Shown piece after piece: positions 1 through 6,806 of a stretch of 7,651 bases of DNA; within the stretch, counting starts at the first letter, position 1; each line of letters starts with the position of its first letter. The DNA comes from Flavobacterium sp. Its GTDB lineage: Bacteria; Bacteroidota; Bacteroidia; Flavobacteriales; Flavobacteriaceae. The translations under genes were made by a program, and so were the position numbers. The notes beneath the pieces are model-generated. The model made no database searches, had not been told where the DNA came from, and was given only the letters and a program-made list of their open reading frames with translations. The DNA is taken from contig JAAURU010000169.1 of the NCBI GenBank assembly GCA_012032075.1, positions 1-7,651 of the forward strand. Reading direction: 5' to 3'.

Positions 1-457
1 TAAATCTATCATACTAGCTTGATTTTCTTCTTTTAACTCTAATGAAAAATTTCTAGCTTTAAAATATTCCTCCAAAGCTTTTGAAAATTGCTTTTGATAA
101 AAATAAAAATTACCTCCATACCAATAAACAAACGCTTCAGCCTCAATTCCATCTTTAGTTGTTTTTGAAGAACTTAATAGCATTAAAGCCTCATTATAAT
201 ACTTTTCTGCTTTTTCAAATTCTCCATTAATAGATAAAACATTAGTCATAGCACCTTTAGCAAAGGCAAGATGAAGTTTGTTTTTTGATTGTTCAATTTT
301 GTGTATATAAAAGATACAACTATCTCTATCTGAATAAAAAAAAGACCTAGTTTTTACTTTTTAATTTTAAAAATTCATCATCACTCAAATATTTAGATTG
401 TTGAGCAAAATGAAACGAATAAATAAATAAACAGAAAATAATGATACAACTTCTCAT
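1..457 (-). CDS. TPR-repeat protein with signal peptide, N-terminal part (runs off window edge; one frameshift)
   Basis: The reading starts at the ATG at 457-455 and opens with a signal peptide (MRSCIIIFCLFIYSFHFAQQ, likely cut after FA), then QSKYLSDDEFLKLKSK. That frame stops at TAG 349-347. One base further on, the frame is open to base 1 and encodes TRSFFYSDRDSCIFYIHK, then two TPR-like helical pairs: one around GEFEKAEKYYNEALMLL, one around KQFSKALEEYFKARNFSLEL. Removing one A from the A5 run (T5 at 351-355) joins the frames. The C-terminus lies outside. In Flavobacteriia, proteins starting this way often carry a C-terminal helix-turn-helix and act as regulators. That is family knowledge; no DNA-binding domain is visible here. 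It lies downstream of lanA1 in the same orientation, beyond a terminator. It could be a local regulator or an unrelated neighbour. Confidence 0.7.
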
Positions 458-658
458 ATTACTAATTAAAAGTTTAACAAAAATATTATAAAAGCTTAAA
501 TTCAAAAAAAACAGAAGTCCTCATTTTATATTAGACAGTAAAATATATTTAAAAGTAACTAAATTTATATAATTTTTACAAAATACAAAGATGTAAACCA
601 TTTTCATTAAGAAGTTTAGTTCTACATTATTTAAAATTAAAAATCCTTACAAATAAAA

Positions 659-692
659 AAAGATAGCCTTAATTTTATTCAAAGCTATCTTT
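659..692 (-). terminator. Rho-independent terminator after lanA1
   Basis: A 9-bp perfect stem (AAAGATAGC at 659-667 with GCTATCTTT at 684-692) encloses a 16-nt AT-rich loop. Read on the minus strand, the second arm runs directly into a T-rich tail (TTTTTTTATTT), the classic intrinsic terminator layout. It lies 52 nt past the lanA1 stop and should separate lanA1 from the TPR gene. Its GATAGC/GCTATC core is shared with the hairpin after lanA2. Confidence 0.8.
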
Positions 693-744
693 ATGAATCA
701 TTCAAAAAAGCACATAAGACTTTTTTAAAATTTTATTTAAAAAA

Positions 745-978
745 CTATTTTGTCACAGGAGGAACACAAAAATATTTTGTTGCGCAATTGTAATCTGTTT
801 GACAAAAAGTATCACTTGCAGGACAAGCTAAGTTCGTATTACAAAATCTTTCACTATATACATTTACTTGATCTCCGGTAAATGCCCCTCCTTGTAGCTT
901 TTTCATTTGTGCATCATTCAATTTTACAATTGTTTCTTTGTTTAAATTTAATTTACTGTTTAATTTAATTTTTTTCAT
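745..978 (-). CDS. lanA1: Class I lanthipeptide precursor (LanA1), 77 aa, GG leader, 5-Cys core
   Basis: Ribosomally made precursor of a lanthionine peptide. Residues 1-31 are a charged leader with the Bacteroidetes pattern MKKIKLNSKLNLNKE...LNDAQMKKLQGG; cleavage is expected after Gly30-Gly31 by a C39-type peptidase. The 46-residue core has five Cys (46, 52, 59, 65, 71) and eight Ser/Thr (34, 42, 48, 55, 57, 61, 67, 76), so up to five thioether rings are possible. The core contains an internal repeat, FC-N/Q-T-N/D-x-x-C, at 45-52 and 58-65. The start ATG at 978-976 aligns with the leader start of lanA2. The gene lies 127 nt after lanB, behind its own upstream box (1007-1041) and before its own terminator. 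The frame is intact. A non-lanthionine double-glycine bacteriocin is the alternative, but the adjacent lanB and lanC make lanthipeptide far more likely. Ring pattern and activity are unknown. Confidence 0.9.
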   Translation of the reverse strand: MKKIKLNSKLNLNKETIVKLNDAQMKKLQGGAFTGDQVNVYSERFCNTNLACPASDTFCQTDYNCATKYFCVPPVTK

Positions 979-1006
979 TTTTTAATTGATTACTATTAAT
1001 TAAATC

Positions 1007-1041
1007 TCAAATATTTTAAGTCAATTGAGTTTTTTGACTAT
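1007..1041 (-). promoter_or_regulatory. Conserved upstream box of lanA1 (shared with lanA2)
   Basis: This 35-nt block matches 7118-7152 upstream of lanA2 at 27 of 35 positions without gaps. Two 9-nt stretches are identical in both: GTCAATTGA and TTTGACTAT (plus-strand reading). They form a dyad, GTCAA-N9-TTGAC, around the small palindrome TCAATTGA. On the minus strand the block ends in AATATTTG (1015-1008), one mismatch from the Bacteroidetes -7 consensus TAnnTTTG, about 30 nt before the ATG. I see no proper -33 TTG at the usual spacing, so the dyad may be an activator or repressor site that substitutes for it (inference). Confidence 0.6.
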
Positions 1042-1042
1042 C

Positions 1043-1050
1043 GTTGCAAC
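1043..1050. promoter_or_regulatory. Palindrome GTTGCAAC upstream of lanA1
   Basis: A perfect 8-bp palindrome directly upstream of the conserved lanA1 box. The lanA2 box has a different dyad (7151-7168) in the same relative place. A regulator site is possible, but the short length gives little weight. Confidence 0.2.
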
Positions 1051-1061
1051 AATATCATATA

Positions 1062-1080
1062 TCTTTCATTGTATGAAAGA
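1062..1080 (-). terminator. Hairpin after lanB, possible weak terminator
   Basis: An 8-bp perfect stem, TCTTTCAT / ATGAAAGA, with a TGT loop lies 25 nt past the lanB stop. The minus-strand continuation is TATATGATATTG, not a T-tract, so termination would be partial at best. It could also protect the 3' end of the lanC-LLM-lanB mRNA. Confidence 0.4.
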
Positions 1081-1105
1081 GTTATTAATTAAGTTTCCAG
1101 AAATT

Positions 1106-1750
1106 TCATACTAACTGAGATTTAAAATTTTGTATTGGCATATATTTTTTCCTAGCTAAAACTGATTTGTAATGTCTTGCTAATAATTCATAAACAATAT
1201 ATTCTGCTTTTCTTTGATTAGCCATAAACAGTCTATTATGCATCATGTGTATATAGCTAAATAATAATTTGTGAAACTTTTCAGAATTTTTATCTAATTC
1301 TAATTTTTCAACAATTGATTTATTTCTATCACTTCTATCCTCTAATAATTGAAGTATAGGTACAATTTCTCTATTAATATCTCTTTCAAAATCCATTAAA
1401 TCTTCAATTGAATTTCTTAGTTTTCGATATTTATCATTCAATTGTTTTTTAAATTGAGGGTTACCATTATTTTCATTGAAAAAATTTTCAGCTACTTTTT
1501 CACAAAACGTTACTTTTTCTTCAAGAGTCAAATTAAAATCATCTAAATATTTAACGGTTCCTCTAACGGCTATTTGCCATCTTAGTTGATTTCCTTGTTC
1601 TGAGTCTAGCATACTAATGGCTTGAGCACAAAAAACACTATCAGAAAAGAATAAATCTTCTGTAATCTCTATTTTATCTATTTCATACCTAAATACTTCT
1701 CTTTTATATACATCAATTTGAATTTTGGCTATCAAATTTTGCTCATACAA
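1106..1750 (-). CDS. lanB: LanB C-terminal fragment (end of elimination / SpaB_C domain)
   Basis: Open segment of 214 aa, nominally from a TTG that is not a real start; the true frame continues upstream to the T7 run at 1771-1777. It carries the second half of the thiopeptide-type/SpaB_C elimination domain. Visible features are QIDVYKREVFRYE (11-23), corresponding to the family's Y-x-x-E-x-x-R-Y region, then EDLFFSDS (31-38), and the signature SYIHMMHNRLF (165-175), whose His168 and Asn-Arg match the conserved H...NR motif (NisB H961 region, from memory). The C-terminus, with LLARHYKSVLARKKY near 189-203, ends where LanB proteins normally end. Confidence 0.8.
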   Translation of the reverse strand: MYEQNLIAKIQIDVYKREVFRYEIDKIEITEDLFFSDSVFCAQAISMLDSEQGNQLRWQIAVRGTVKYLDDFNLTLEEKVTFCEKVAENFFNENNGNPQFKKQLNDKYRKLRNSIEDLMDFERDINREIVPILQLLEDRSDRNKSIVEKLELDKNSEKFHKLLFSYIHMMHNRLFMANQRKAEYIVYELLARHYKSVLARKKYMPIQNFKSQLV

Positions 1751-1767
1751 AGAGTATAATTCCTCAT

Positions 1768-3507
1768 TTATTTTTTTAAAACTATATCTGACTCATCATT
1801 GTTCTTAAGTTGAACTCTAAATCGAATATGGTTATCTGTATCATAATATCGTATAAAAAACCATTTTTGAATACTTCCATCATTTAATAAATCATTTACT
1901 AGTGGTAATATTTTTTCGGTTAAAATATAATCTCCTGTTTTTACACCGCTATATATTTTAAAATACAACCATTCATTTCCAGGCAAATAGTTTGAAGCTA
2001 TTTCATTTTGTACTATTTTATTAATTTTATCTAAATCAGGAAGAGGTGTTTCTTTTCCATCATTTAATAAAATAGCAATACACTCATTTGTAAAAGAATT
2101 CCCAGAATCATCTTTTATAAATGGCATTTCAATATTGTAAAGTATTTCTTTTAATTGAACTGAATTACGATTTTTTAAAGAATCAACAAAAGCTAGAATT
2201 GCAATTTCGTCATTTGAGTCTATCAAAAGTTCATTATCTCCATCTGCTAAAACAAAAAATCGAGGCAATTTGAACTTTTTTACAAAATCATTAAAAACAG
2301 TATTTAGTTTAGATTCGTTATTTTTATTAGTTAATTCTTCAAAATCCTTAGCATTAAGTTGCCAGGTTGCCGCTTTTAAAATAACATTTTTATATTCCAC
2401 TCTTGGTAGGAACGTAAATTGAGAGGCTAAATTACCCCAATTAAAATACAGCGCTGGTTTAGTATAATATTGTGTTTGTAAATCACATAAAAATTGATAA
2501 ACTGGTAATGCATTAAAGCTAAAATTATGAGCATTCCCAAGTCTAGGAATAATTTGTTTATTCCGTTTTTTACTTCTTAAAATAATATTCCCATTTTGAA
2601 TTGACACATATAGATCTGAAATTTCAATTTGATTATCTTGAGGAACACTTGATTTTGCAAGATAAGGTAATTCAAAATCTCTAATTGTTGGACGTGAAAG
2701 GATATTTCCAATTCTACTTTCAGGAAGATGAACTATTTCAGCCAAGATACTACCTTGAGCACGATTTACTTCATGTTGGGTAATTTCATTAATTATCTCT
2801 AATAGATTTTCATCCCCATGACCAAAACGACCTAACAATGAAGTAGCAGAAGCGCCTCCAATTCCTTCAAGATTTATTTTTCCTGAACTAGCATCTATTA
2901 AATCAAATTTAATAGCCATTGAATGAGGTAAGTTATTATCTGTAAAATCAATGTTATCAAAATCTTTAGTTGTTAATGTTATACATGTTGCTTCTTCTTT
3001 ATATGCTTTAAGCAAAATTTTAAAAATAGTTTCTTGATAGGCAGACCACCTTATTTCAAAATCACTATATGATAATGGAAAAGCTAAATCATCTATTAAA
3101 TCGTTTACTCCAGAAGTATCTTTAGCAATGTATCCAATACCATTTTCAACATCTAATGCTTGTAATAGAGGAATTTCAATATCTTCATAACGTTCTAAAA
3201 AGTTTTTTTTGAATATCTCTAAATTAGGATTAGAATTTGAAGGAGTAATTTTATTTAAAAATGCAATTGTATCTTTAATAGTTTCTTGTATTGAGCTATC
3301 AAGAATAGCTTGCTTTGCATTAAAATATAAATCGGTTTGAAAAAGATTTTTTTCGGGAATTTCACCAATTTTATTTTTAATTAATAGGTATATTCTTTCA
3401 TATAAAGCCACATCATTAGTAATATTAGTATCAATATTTTCTAAGACTTTTTCAATTTCTACAAGAGAATCAATTAATTCTTGTAGTTCCTTTGATGGAT
3501 ATTCCAA
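1768..3507 (-). CDS. lanB: LanB central fragment (glutamylation domain plus start of elimination domain)
   Basis: Open segment of 579 aa. Its nominal TTG start at 3507 is an artefact: it overlaps the upstream segment by 34 nt in another frame, and continuity is restored by one added base at 3513-3517. Most of it is the lantibiotic dehydratase N-terminal (glutamylation) region, including FGHGDENLLEIINE (about 228-241) and LPESRIGNILSRPTIRDFELPYLAKS, a typical LanB stretch rich in Arg and Pro. From GNEWLYFKIYSG (about 508) the elimination domain begins; WFFIRYYDTDNHIRFR ends at 564, with HIRFR (560-564) matching the HIRLR motif whose arginines are needed for glutamate elimination in NisB (from memory). 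The segment ends early at VLKK-stop. Confidence 0.85.
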   Translation of the reverse strand: MEYPSKELQELIDSLVEIEKVLENIDTNITNDVALYERIYLLIKNKIGEIPEKNLFQTDLYFNAKQAILDSSIQETIKDTIAFLNKITPSNSNPNLEIFKKNFLERYEDIEIPLLQALDVENGIGYIAKDTSGVNDLIDDLAFPLSYSDFEIRWSAYQETIFKILLKAYKEEATCITLTTKDFDNIDFTDNNLPHSMAIKFDLIDASSGKINLEGIGGASATSLLGRFGHGDENLLEIINEITQHEVNRAQGSILAEIVHLPESRIGNILSRPTIRDFELPYLAKSSVPQDNQIEISDLYVSIQNGNIILRSKKRNKQIIPRLGNAHNFSFNALPVYQFLCDLQTQYYTKPALYFNWGNLASQFTFLPRVEYKNVILKAATWQLNAKDFEELTNKNNESKLNTVFNDFVKKFKLPRFFVLADGDNELLIDSNDEIAILAFVDSLKNRNSVQLKEILYNIEMPFIKDDSGNSFTNECIAILLNDGKETPLPDLDKINKIVQNEIASNYLPGNEWLYFKIYSGVKTGDYILTEKILPLVNDLLNDGSIQKWFFIRYYDTDNHIRFRVQLKNNDESDIVLKK

Positions 3508-4214
3508 TTGTATTTTTGCATTAAATTGATTAAAACATCAAAGAATTCAATACCTGTAACAGTAGGTTCTAAATTACTAACTATTAATTGGTAATCAATA
3601 AGTTCTTTAATAAAGTTAGCCGCTTCCTCATAATCTATTTCTAAAGACATTAATAATTGAATCAATTCTTCTTCTTTTTTGCCTTTTATACAAGAGTCTA
3701 AAAGTGTTTGTAGATATTCTGAAAAATCCACTTTACTTATTTTATGTATGCGTTGGTTACCAGCGTAATAGTATTCTACATAGCGGTAAAAAGAATCCAT
3801 TTGATATAAACTAGAATTTGGAAAAAAAATCAAATATGGTCTTATACAATCTTTTTTCGATAATTCTTTTGCAAGATTACAAATGATATTCATATCCAAA
3901 CGTGTTCTTCTTTTCAAACATTTTTTAGGATTTGAATTTACGGTAACATCATTTTTATCAGAAAAAACACCTGTTCCTAAACCCGCGAATAATCCAAAAG
4001 GTGTACAGCGAAAACTAGATCGACTTTGGTATTTATAGTATGCAATTTTTAGTTTTTTTATTTCTTTTTCATTAATAATCTCACCAGAAATATATTTTTC
4101 ATATTCTTTTCTTAATGATGGCGAAGTTAAATATATAGCTTCTGAAAACAAATCATCAACTTTAGATTGCATAAAAGGAAATAAAGGTTTTACTATAAAC
4201 AAACTTAGAAACAA
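3474..4214 (-). CDS. lanB: LanB N-terminal fragment (start of glutamylation domain)
   Basis: Open segment of 246 aa, nominally from a TTG. It starts inside the conserved N-terminal strand LFIVKPLFPF (family form F-x-x-R-x-P-L-x-P), so the real start lies upstream at ATG 4251 in another frame. The motif SRSSFRCTPFGLFAG (64-78) has Arg65, Arg69 and Thr71 with the same 4- and 2-residue spacing as NisB Arg83, Arg87 and Thr89, residues known to be needed for glutamylation. The true product continues past 3513-3517 into the central fragment; the last 12 or so residues here (YNWNIHQRNYKN) are out of frame and not real. Confidence 0.85.
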   Translation of the reverse strand: MFLSLFIVKPLFPFMQSKVDDLFSEAIYLTSPSLRKEYEKYISGEIINEKEIKKLKIAYYKYQSRSSFRCTPFGLFAGLGTGVFSDKNDVTVNSNPKKCLKRRTRLDMNIICNLAKELSKKDCIRPYLIFFPNSSLYQMDSFYRYVEYYYAGNQRIHKISKVDFSEYLQTLLDSCIKGKKEEELIQLLMSLEIDYEEAANFIKELIDYQLIVSNLEPTVTGIEFFDVLINLMQKYNWNIHQRNYKN

Positions 4215-4266
4215 ACCTCAAACTAGGGGTGGATAATTTTTTATTCTCCATTTTTTAGTAGTAAAA

Positions 4267-5157
4267 TTAATAATACACTTGTTGAGTTGACACTTCGCTT
4301 TTTAGAGCATGCATTAAATTTTGTTTTTCTATTATGGTTTCTCCCAAATTCAAAATAATCACTTCATCAACTTCATAACTTTTTGCTAATTCTTGAATAA
4401 AATCTAAAAAAGCATCTGGACTACCTGCATAATTCAATTTAACATTTTTGGTTTTTATTTTAATTTCATCAATTCTTTTTTTGTCATTACTACAAAAAGC
4501 GCTAACAGCAATATTTATTTGAGGTTCGAATTTATTCTTATTAAAATATTTTTGCTTTAATTCCTTAATAATGTTAGGTGATGGTTGATAGTCGAAAGTA
4601 TGCAAAAGTGAAAGTGAAAAATTGAAATTTTCTTCAATTACAAAGTCGATACTTGAAGAACTGGTCGATAAAATCCAAATATCTGGTGCTACTCCTTTAC
4701 ATGGTGGAAGTATAATATTATCAACCTCATCATTCATTAAAGTTTTAATTTTTTTAACTCTTGAATTATAATCTTTAAAATTTTTCTGCCAATCAGCACC
4801 ATCAGTCAGCTCAGCACATTTATGAGATTCGGCAGTGCCTTTTGCTAGTCCTAAATCAATTCTTGAAGGATATAAATTAGCTAACAACTTATAATGATAA
4901 GCTGTATTAATTGGTGCATTTAAACCAACAAGTACTCCTGCTGCACCAACTTTAATTTTATCGGTATAACCTGCCAATAATGGCAAAATAATATCGGGAC
5001 TTTTCCAAGCTACTCCTTCATCATGATGCTCACTTAACCAATATCTTGTAAATCCTAACGATTCGGCAAGTTGAACTAACTCTATAGTTTCATGTATTGT
5101 AGAAATAGCATTTGAATTAGGTGATATTGTGCCAAAATCTAATATTCCGTATTTCAT
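4267..5157 (-). CDS. LLM-class (luciferase-like) flavin-dependent oxidoreductase, 296 aa
   Basis: Intact frame, ATG at 5157, 13 nt after the lanC stop and 15 nt before the inferred lanB start, so translationally embedded in the operon. It has the marks of the bacterial luciferase superfamily (MsnO8-like group): YGILDFGTI at the first beta strand (3-11), RYWLSEHHD (38-46), SPDIILPLLAGYTDKIKVG (53-71), LYPSRIDLGLAKG (95-107), PDIWILSTSSSS (158-169), and the C-terminal YAGSPDAFLDF (243-253), equivalent to the family's GTPE-type segment. These enzymes use FMNH2 or F420; there is no F420 pathway in sight, so FMN is more likely (inference). The context says it tailors the lanthipeptide: reduction of Dha/Dhb to D-Ala/D-Abu (the LanJ role) or an oxidation. 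The size is slightly short for the family (about 320-340), with no sign of damage. The enzyme class is secure; the reaction is not. Confidence 0.88.
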   Translation of the reverse strand: MKYGILDFGTISPNSNAISTIHETIELVQLAESLGFTRYWLSEHHDEGVAWKSPDIILPLLAGYTDKIKVGAAGVLVGLNAPINTAYHYKLLANLYPSRIDLGLAKGTAESHKCAELTDGADWQKNFKDYNSRVKKIKTLMNDEVDNIILPPCKGVAPDIWILSTSSSSIDFVIEENFNFSLSLLHTFDYQPSPNIIKELKQKYFNKNKFEPQINIAVSAFCSNDKKRIDEIKIKTKNVKLNYAGSPDAFLDFIQELAKSYEVDEVIILNLGETIIEKQNLMHALKSEVSTQQVYY

Positions 5158-5170
5158 AAGGCATTTATAT

Positions 5171-5389
5171 TTAATTAAGAAGCATCAAGGATTTTTTCCA
5201 TGGTAATGGTTTTTCTAACAATGTTTCTAGAAATACTAAAGCGATTCCAGTTGCTCCTTCAAGTAGTGAACAATCTTTATGATATTCTTTATGTAATCCA
5301 TTATAGGTTTTATATCCTGCATAACCATCTTCATGAACTGCTAAGTCAAGTGTTACTTGTAACCAATAATTTGAGGCATCTAAAAACAC
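5171..5389 (-). CDS. lanC: LanC C-terminal fragment
   Basis: Open segment of 72 aa, nominally from a GTG that is an internal Val codon. It holds the last helices of the alpha/alpha barrel: DASNYWLQVTLDL, DCSLLEGATGIALVFLETLL, and the end PLPWKKSLMLLN, which matches the family's usual C-terminus W-x-x-x-L-L-L-N/S. LLEGATGIALVFLE is the typical final LLxGxxGIxLxLL repeat of LanC. The good family-like ending argues against a further frameshift here. Confidence 0.8.
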   Translation of the reverse strand: MFLDASNYWLQVTLDLAVHEDGYAGYKTYNGLHKEYHKDCSLLEGATGIALVFLETLLEKPLPWKKSLMLLN

Positions 5390-6378
5390 TTCATCATTGT
5401 TATTTGATAAATTGATCTGTAAGTTTCAACTAACCCAGAGCTACCATGACAAAAATTGCCTTCAACTATATTTTCTTCAAAAGGTACTTTTCTATAGGTT
5501 GAATGTTTAAGTACGTCATAAGCATAATTTTTAAGTGACAAATCATTTAATACTTCTCCTGCCTTGTATAAAGTTAGTCCAATACCTAAATCTCCATAAC
5601 ACCAAGCCATTCTACTATTTGAAGCCTTATGGTCATGAAGTGCTACCCATGATGGAAAATAACTTTTATTATATTCAGTAGGATTTTGATGAACTTTATA
5701 AAACTTGATAATTTGATTAAGAGCAACTACTAACTCATTAGACTTTATTTCAGGAATAGTTAAACATCGAGTTAGATAGTGAATTATGGCTGCCATTCCA
5801 TGTGACAAACTTAAGTTTATTACTTTTTCATATTCATTATCATTTTTTATAACCTTTGAAGTAAAATACAATGTTTCTGAAGACTCATTATAAACTCCTT
5901 TTTCTAATAAAAGTTTATTAAACACTTTTATTACCTCAATATTATTTGGGAATATATCTATAGTGTCTAATAAAAAACCCGCAGGACCTAGTGCTCCATG
6001 AAGAAAGTCGAAGTCTCCTTCTTCAATTTTTTCAAATATGAATTCATAAATTAATGGAATAACATCACCAAAATATTCTTTCAAATCAATATCGATATAA
6101 CCAGATTCATTTAAGTTATTAATAGCCCAAAGAAAGCCTGTTATCCCATTGGAATAAGTAAAACTAATATAATATTCACCATTTTGAATTTTATTATATG
6201 TTTGAAGAATAATTTCCTCTACCTTCTCTAAATATTTTTCATCTTTTGTAAATTCAGCATAATAACTTAATAGAAATAAAGAACCTGTATTTCCTGAAAG
6301 GATACTTAAGTTATTAAAATCATAATTTGAAATTAAAGCTACAATTTCTTTAGTCTTATTTTCTAGTGTTTGTTTCAT
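5380..6378 (-). CDS. lanC: LanC N-terminal and catalytic fragment
   Basis: Open segment from ATG 6378; residues 1-325 are the true protein and the last seven (ITMMKCF) are out of frame. It has the repeated GxxG-type barrel motifs (SILSGNTGSLFLLSYY 25-40, SNGITGFLWAINNL 76-89, DFLHGALGPAGFLLD 124-138, SLSHGMAAIIHYL 190-202). The zinc ligands are Cys260 in MAWCYGDLG and Cys310-His311 in NFCHGSSGL; His193 in SHGMA is the conserved catalytic-site His (equivalent to NisC H212; ligands equivalent to C284, C330, H331, from memory). All key residues are present, so the enzyme would be active once the frame is restored. Confidence 0.88.
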   Translation of the reverse strand: MKQTLENKTKEIVALISNYDFNNLSILSGNTGSLFLLSYYAEFTKDEKYLEKVEEIILQTYNKIQNGEYYISFTYSNGITGFLWAINNLNESGYIDIDLKEYFGDVIPLIYEFIFEKIEEGDFDFLHGALGPAGFLLDTIDIFPNNIEVIKVFNKLLLEKGVYNESSETLYFTSKVIKNDNEYEKVINLSLSHGMAAIIHYLTRCLTIPEIKSNELVVALNQIIKFYKVHQNPTEYNKSYFPSWVALHDHKASNSRMAWCYGDLGIGLTLYKAGEVLNDLSLKNYAYDVLKHSTYRKVPFEENIVEGNFCHGSSGLVETYRSIYQITMMKCF

Positions 6379-6569
6379 CTATTAGTATACTTATTTTTAA
6401 AAAAGAAAAGATTTAAAAAAATATTAATTCTCTATTATTACTTATCCTTAGAAATTTAAGATAAGCTGTATCAAGTTTTTTTTGTAAACTTTTATTTTGA
6501 AATGCCCTTTAATTGTTTTTATTAATAACAAATGATTATAAAAATTATAGAAAAAAATTACAACGAATT

Positions 6570-6773
6570 AAATATTTGGTTTTAGTCTAATTATTATATG
6601 TAAACCAAATAGAAAGCAAATGTCAACTATTTTGTATAAAGTCGCTTTACTCTGCATAAGTTTACATAGTCAAAATGCTATGTGTAAAATGTAAAATTTC
6701 TATAAAACCGCTATGTAATTCAAATAACCTATGTGGTAAATAAATATATTTTTTAGACCATAACCAAATATTT
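6570..6773. repeat. 204-bp interval bounded by 18-bp imperfect inverted repeats
   Basis: The ends 6570-6587 (AAATATTTGGTTTTAGTC) and 6756-6773 (GACCATAACCAAATATTT) are inverted copies with 16 of 18 matches, the outer 12 bp perfect. A third copy, AAACCAAATA at 6602-6611, can pair with the left end to form a local 10-bp stem. No coding frame lies inside and no clear target-site duplication flanks it. It could be a small non-autonomous element (MITE-like), a set of regulator sites, or chance in AT-rich DNA. Confidence 0.35.
6664..6734. repeat. Four CTATGT hexamers (one inverted)
   Basis: CTATGT occurs at 6678-6683, 6711-6716 and 6729-6734, and its complement ACATAG at 6664-6669. The first two form a bulged hairpin (TTTACATAG...CTATGTGTAAA). 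Spacing is irregular (33 and 18 nt between direct copies), so helical phasing for a regulator is not obvious. Noted as a weak repeat only. Confidence 0.3.
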
Positions 6774-6781
6774 TAATCAAA

Positions 6782-6806
6782 GAGATAGCTTCTATGAAGC
6801 TATCTC
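6782..6806 (-). terminator. Strong hairpin terminator after lanA2
   Basis: A perfect 11-bp stem (GAGATAGCTTC at 6782-6792 with GAAGCTATCTC at 6796-6806) has a 3-nt loop. It lies 20 nt past the lanA2 stop. The minus-strand continuation TTTGATTAAAATATTTGG is T/A-rich rather than a pure T-tract. It should keep most lanA2 transcripts monocistronic and out of lanC. The GATAGC core recurs in the lanA1 terminator. Confidence 0.75.

Larger units (their letters stand above)
1106..4251 (-). pseudogene. lanB: Full-length lanB (lantibiotic dehydratase) reconstructed across three frameshifts
   Basis: Taken together, the three frame segments below encode one class I dehydratase of roughly 1045 aa, the usual LanB length. 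LanB uses glutamyl-tRNA to esterify Ser/Thr of the precursor and then eliminates glutamate to give Dha/Dhb. Breaks: (1) near 4200-4216, where the start MENKKLSTPSLRF (ATG 4251-4249, 15 nt after the LLM stop) must shift into the LFIVKPLFPF frame; (2) at T5 3513-3517, where one added A (minus strand) gives LMQKIQLEYPSKEL; (3) at T7 1771-1777, where one added A gives VLKKINEELYSLYEQN. Breaks 2 and 3 fall inside the glutamylation and elimination domains, not between them, so this is not a natural two-protein LanB as in thiopeptide clusters. Either sequence error or a dead gene; I favour error. Confidence 0.75.
5171..6378 (-). pseudogene. lanC: Full-length lanC (lanthipeptide cyclase) reconstructed across one frameshift
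   Basis: Joining the two segments gives a protein of about 402 aa, the normal LanC length. The join is at TTT 5403-5405: one added A on the minus strand turns YQITMMKCF-stop into YQNNNDEVFLDASNYWLQV and the frame runs on to the native stop at 5171. LanC is a zinc enzyme that activates Cys thiols for Michael addition to Dha/Dhb, closing the lanthionine rings, and usually works with LanB. It is the first gene of the lanC-LLM-lanB operon; no close upstream gene shares its transcript. Confidence 0.8.

Noticed and set aside
745..978. LanA1 as an unmodified class II double-glycine bacteriocin
   Set aside because: The leader is of the Bacteroidetes lanthipeptide type, matches lanA2, and lies beside lanB and lanC; the core is rich in Cys and Ser/Thr.
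1771..1777. Programmed ribosomal frameshifting at A/T runs
   Set aside because: Breaks occur in unrelated genes, at different run lengths and in different directions, without a consistent slippery heptamer plus downstream structure.
1106..4251. A naturally split LanB of separate subunits, as in thiopeptide clusters
   Set aside because: The breaks fall inside the glutamylation and elimination domains, the internal starts are TTG codons within conserved sequence, and one added base restores continuity at two of them.
5171..5210. A second frameshift at the lanC end, reading LPWKKILDAS instead of LPWKKSLMLLN
   Set aside because: The present frame ends like other LanC proteins (W-x-x-x-L-L-L-N/S), so no correction is needed.
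5200..5415. Plus-strand open frame of 71 codons
   Set aside because: It lies entirely antisense to lanC, whose C-terminal frame has clear family motifs. The translated product is low-complexity hydrophobic sequence with no recognisable domain.
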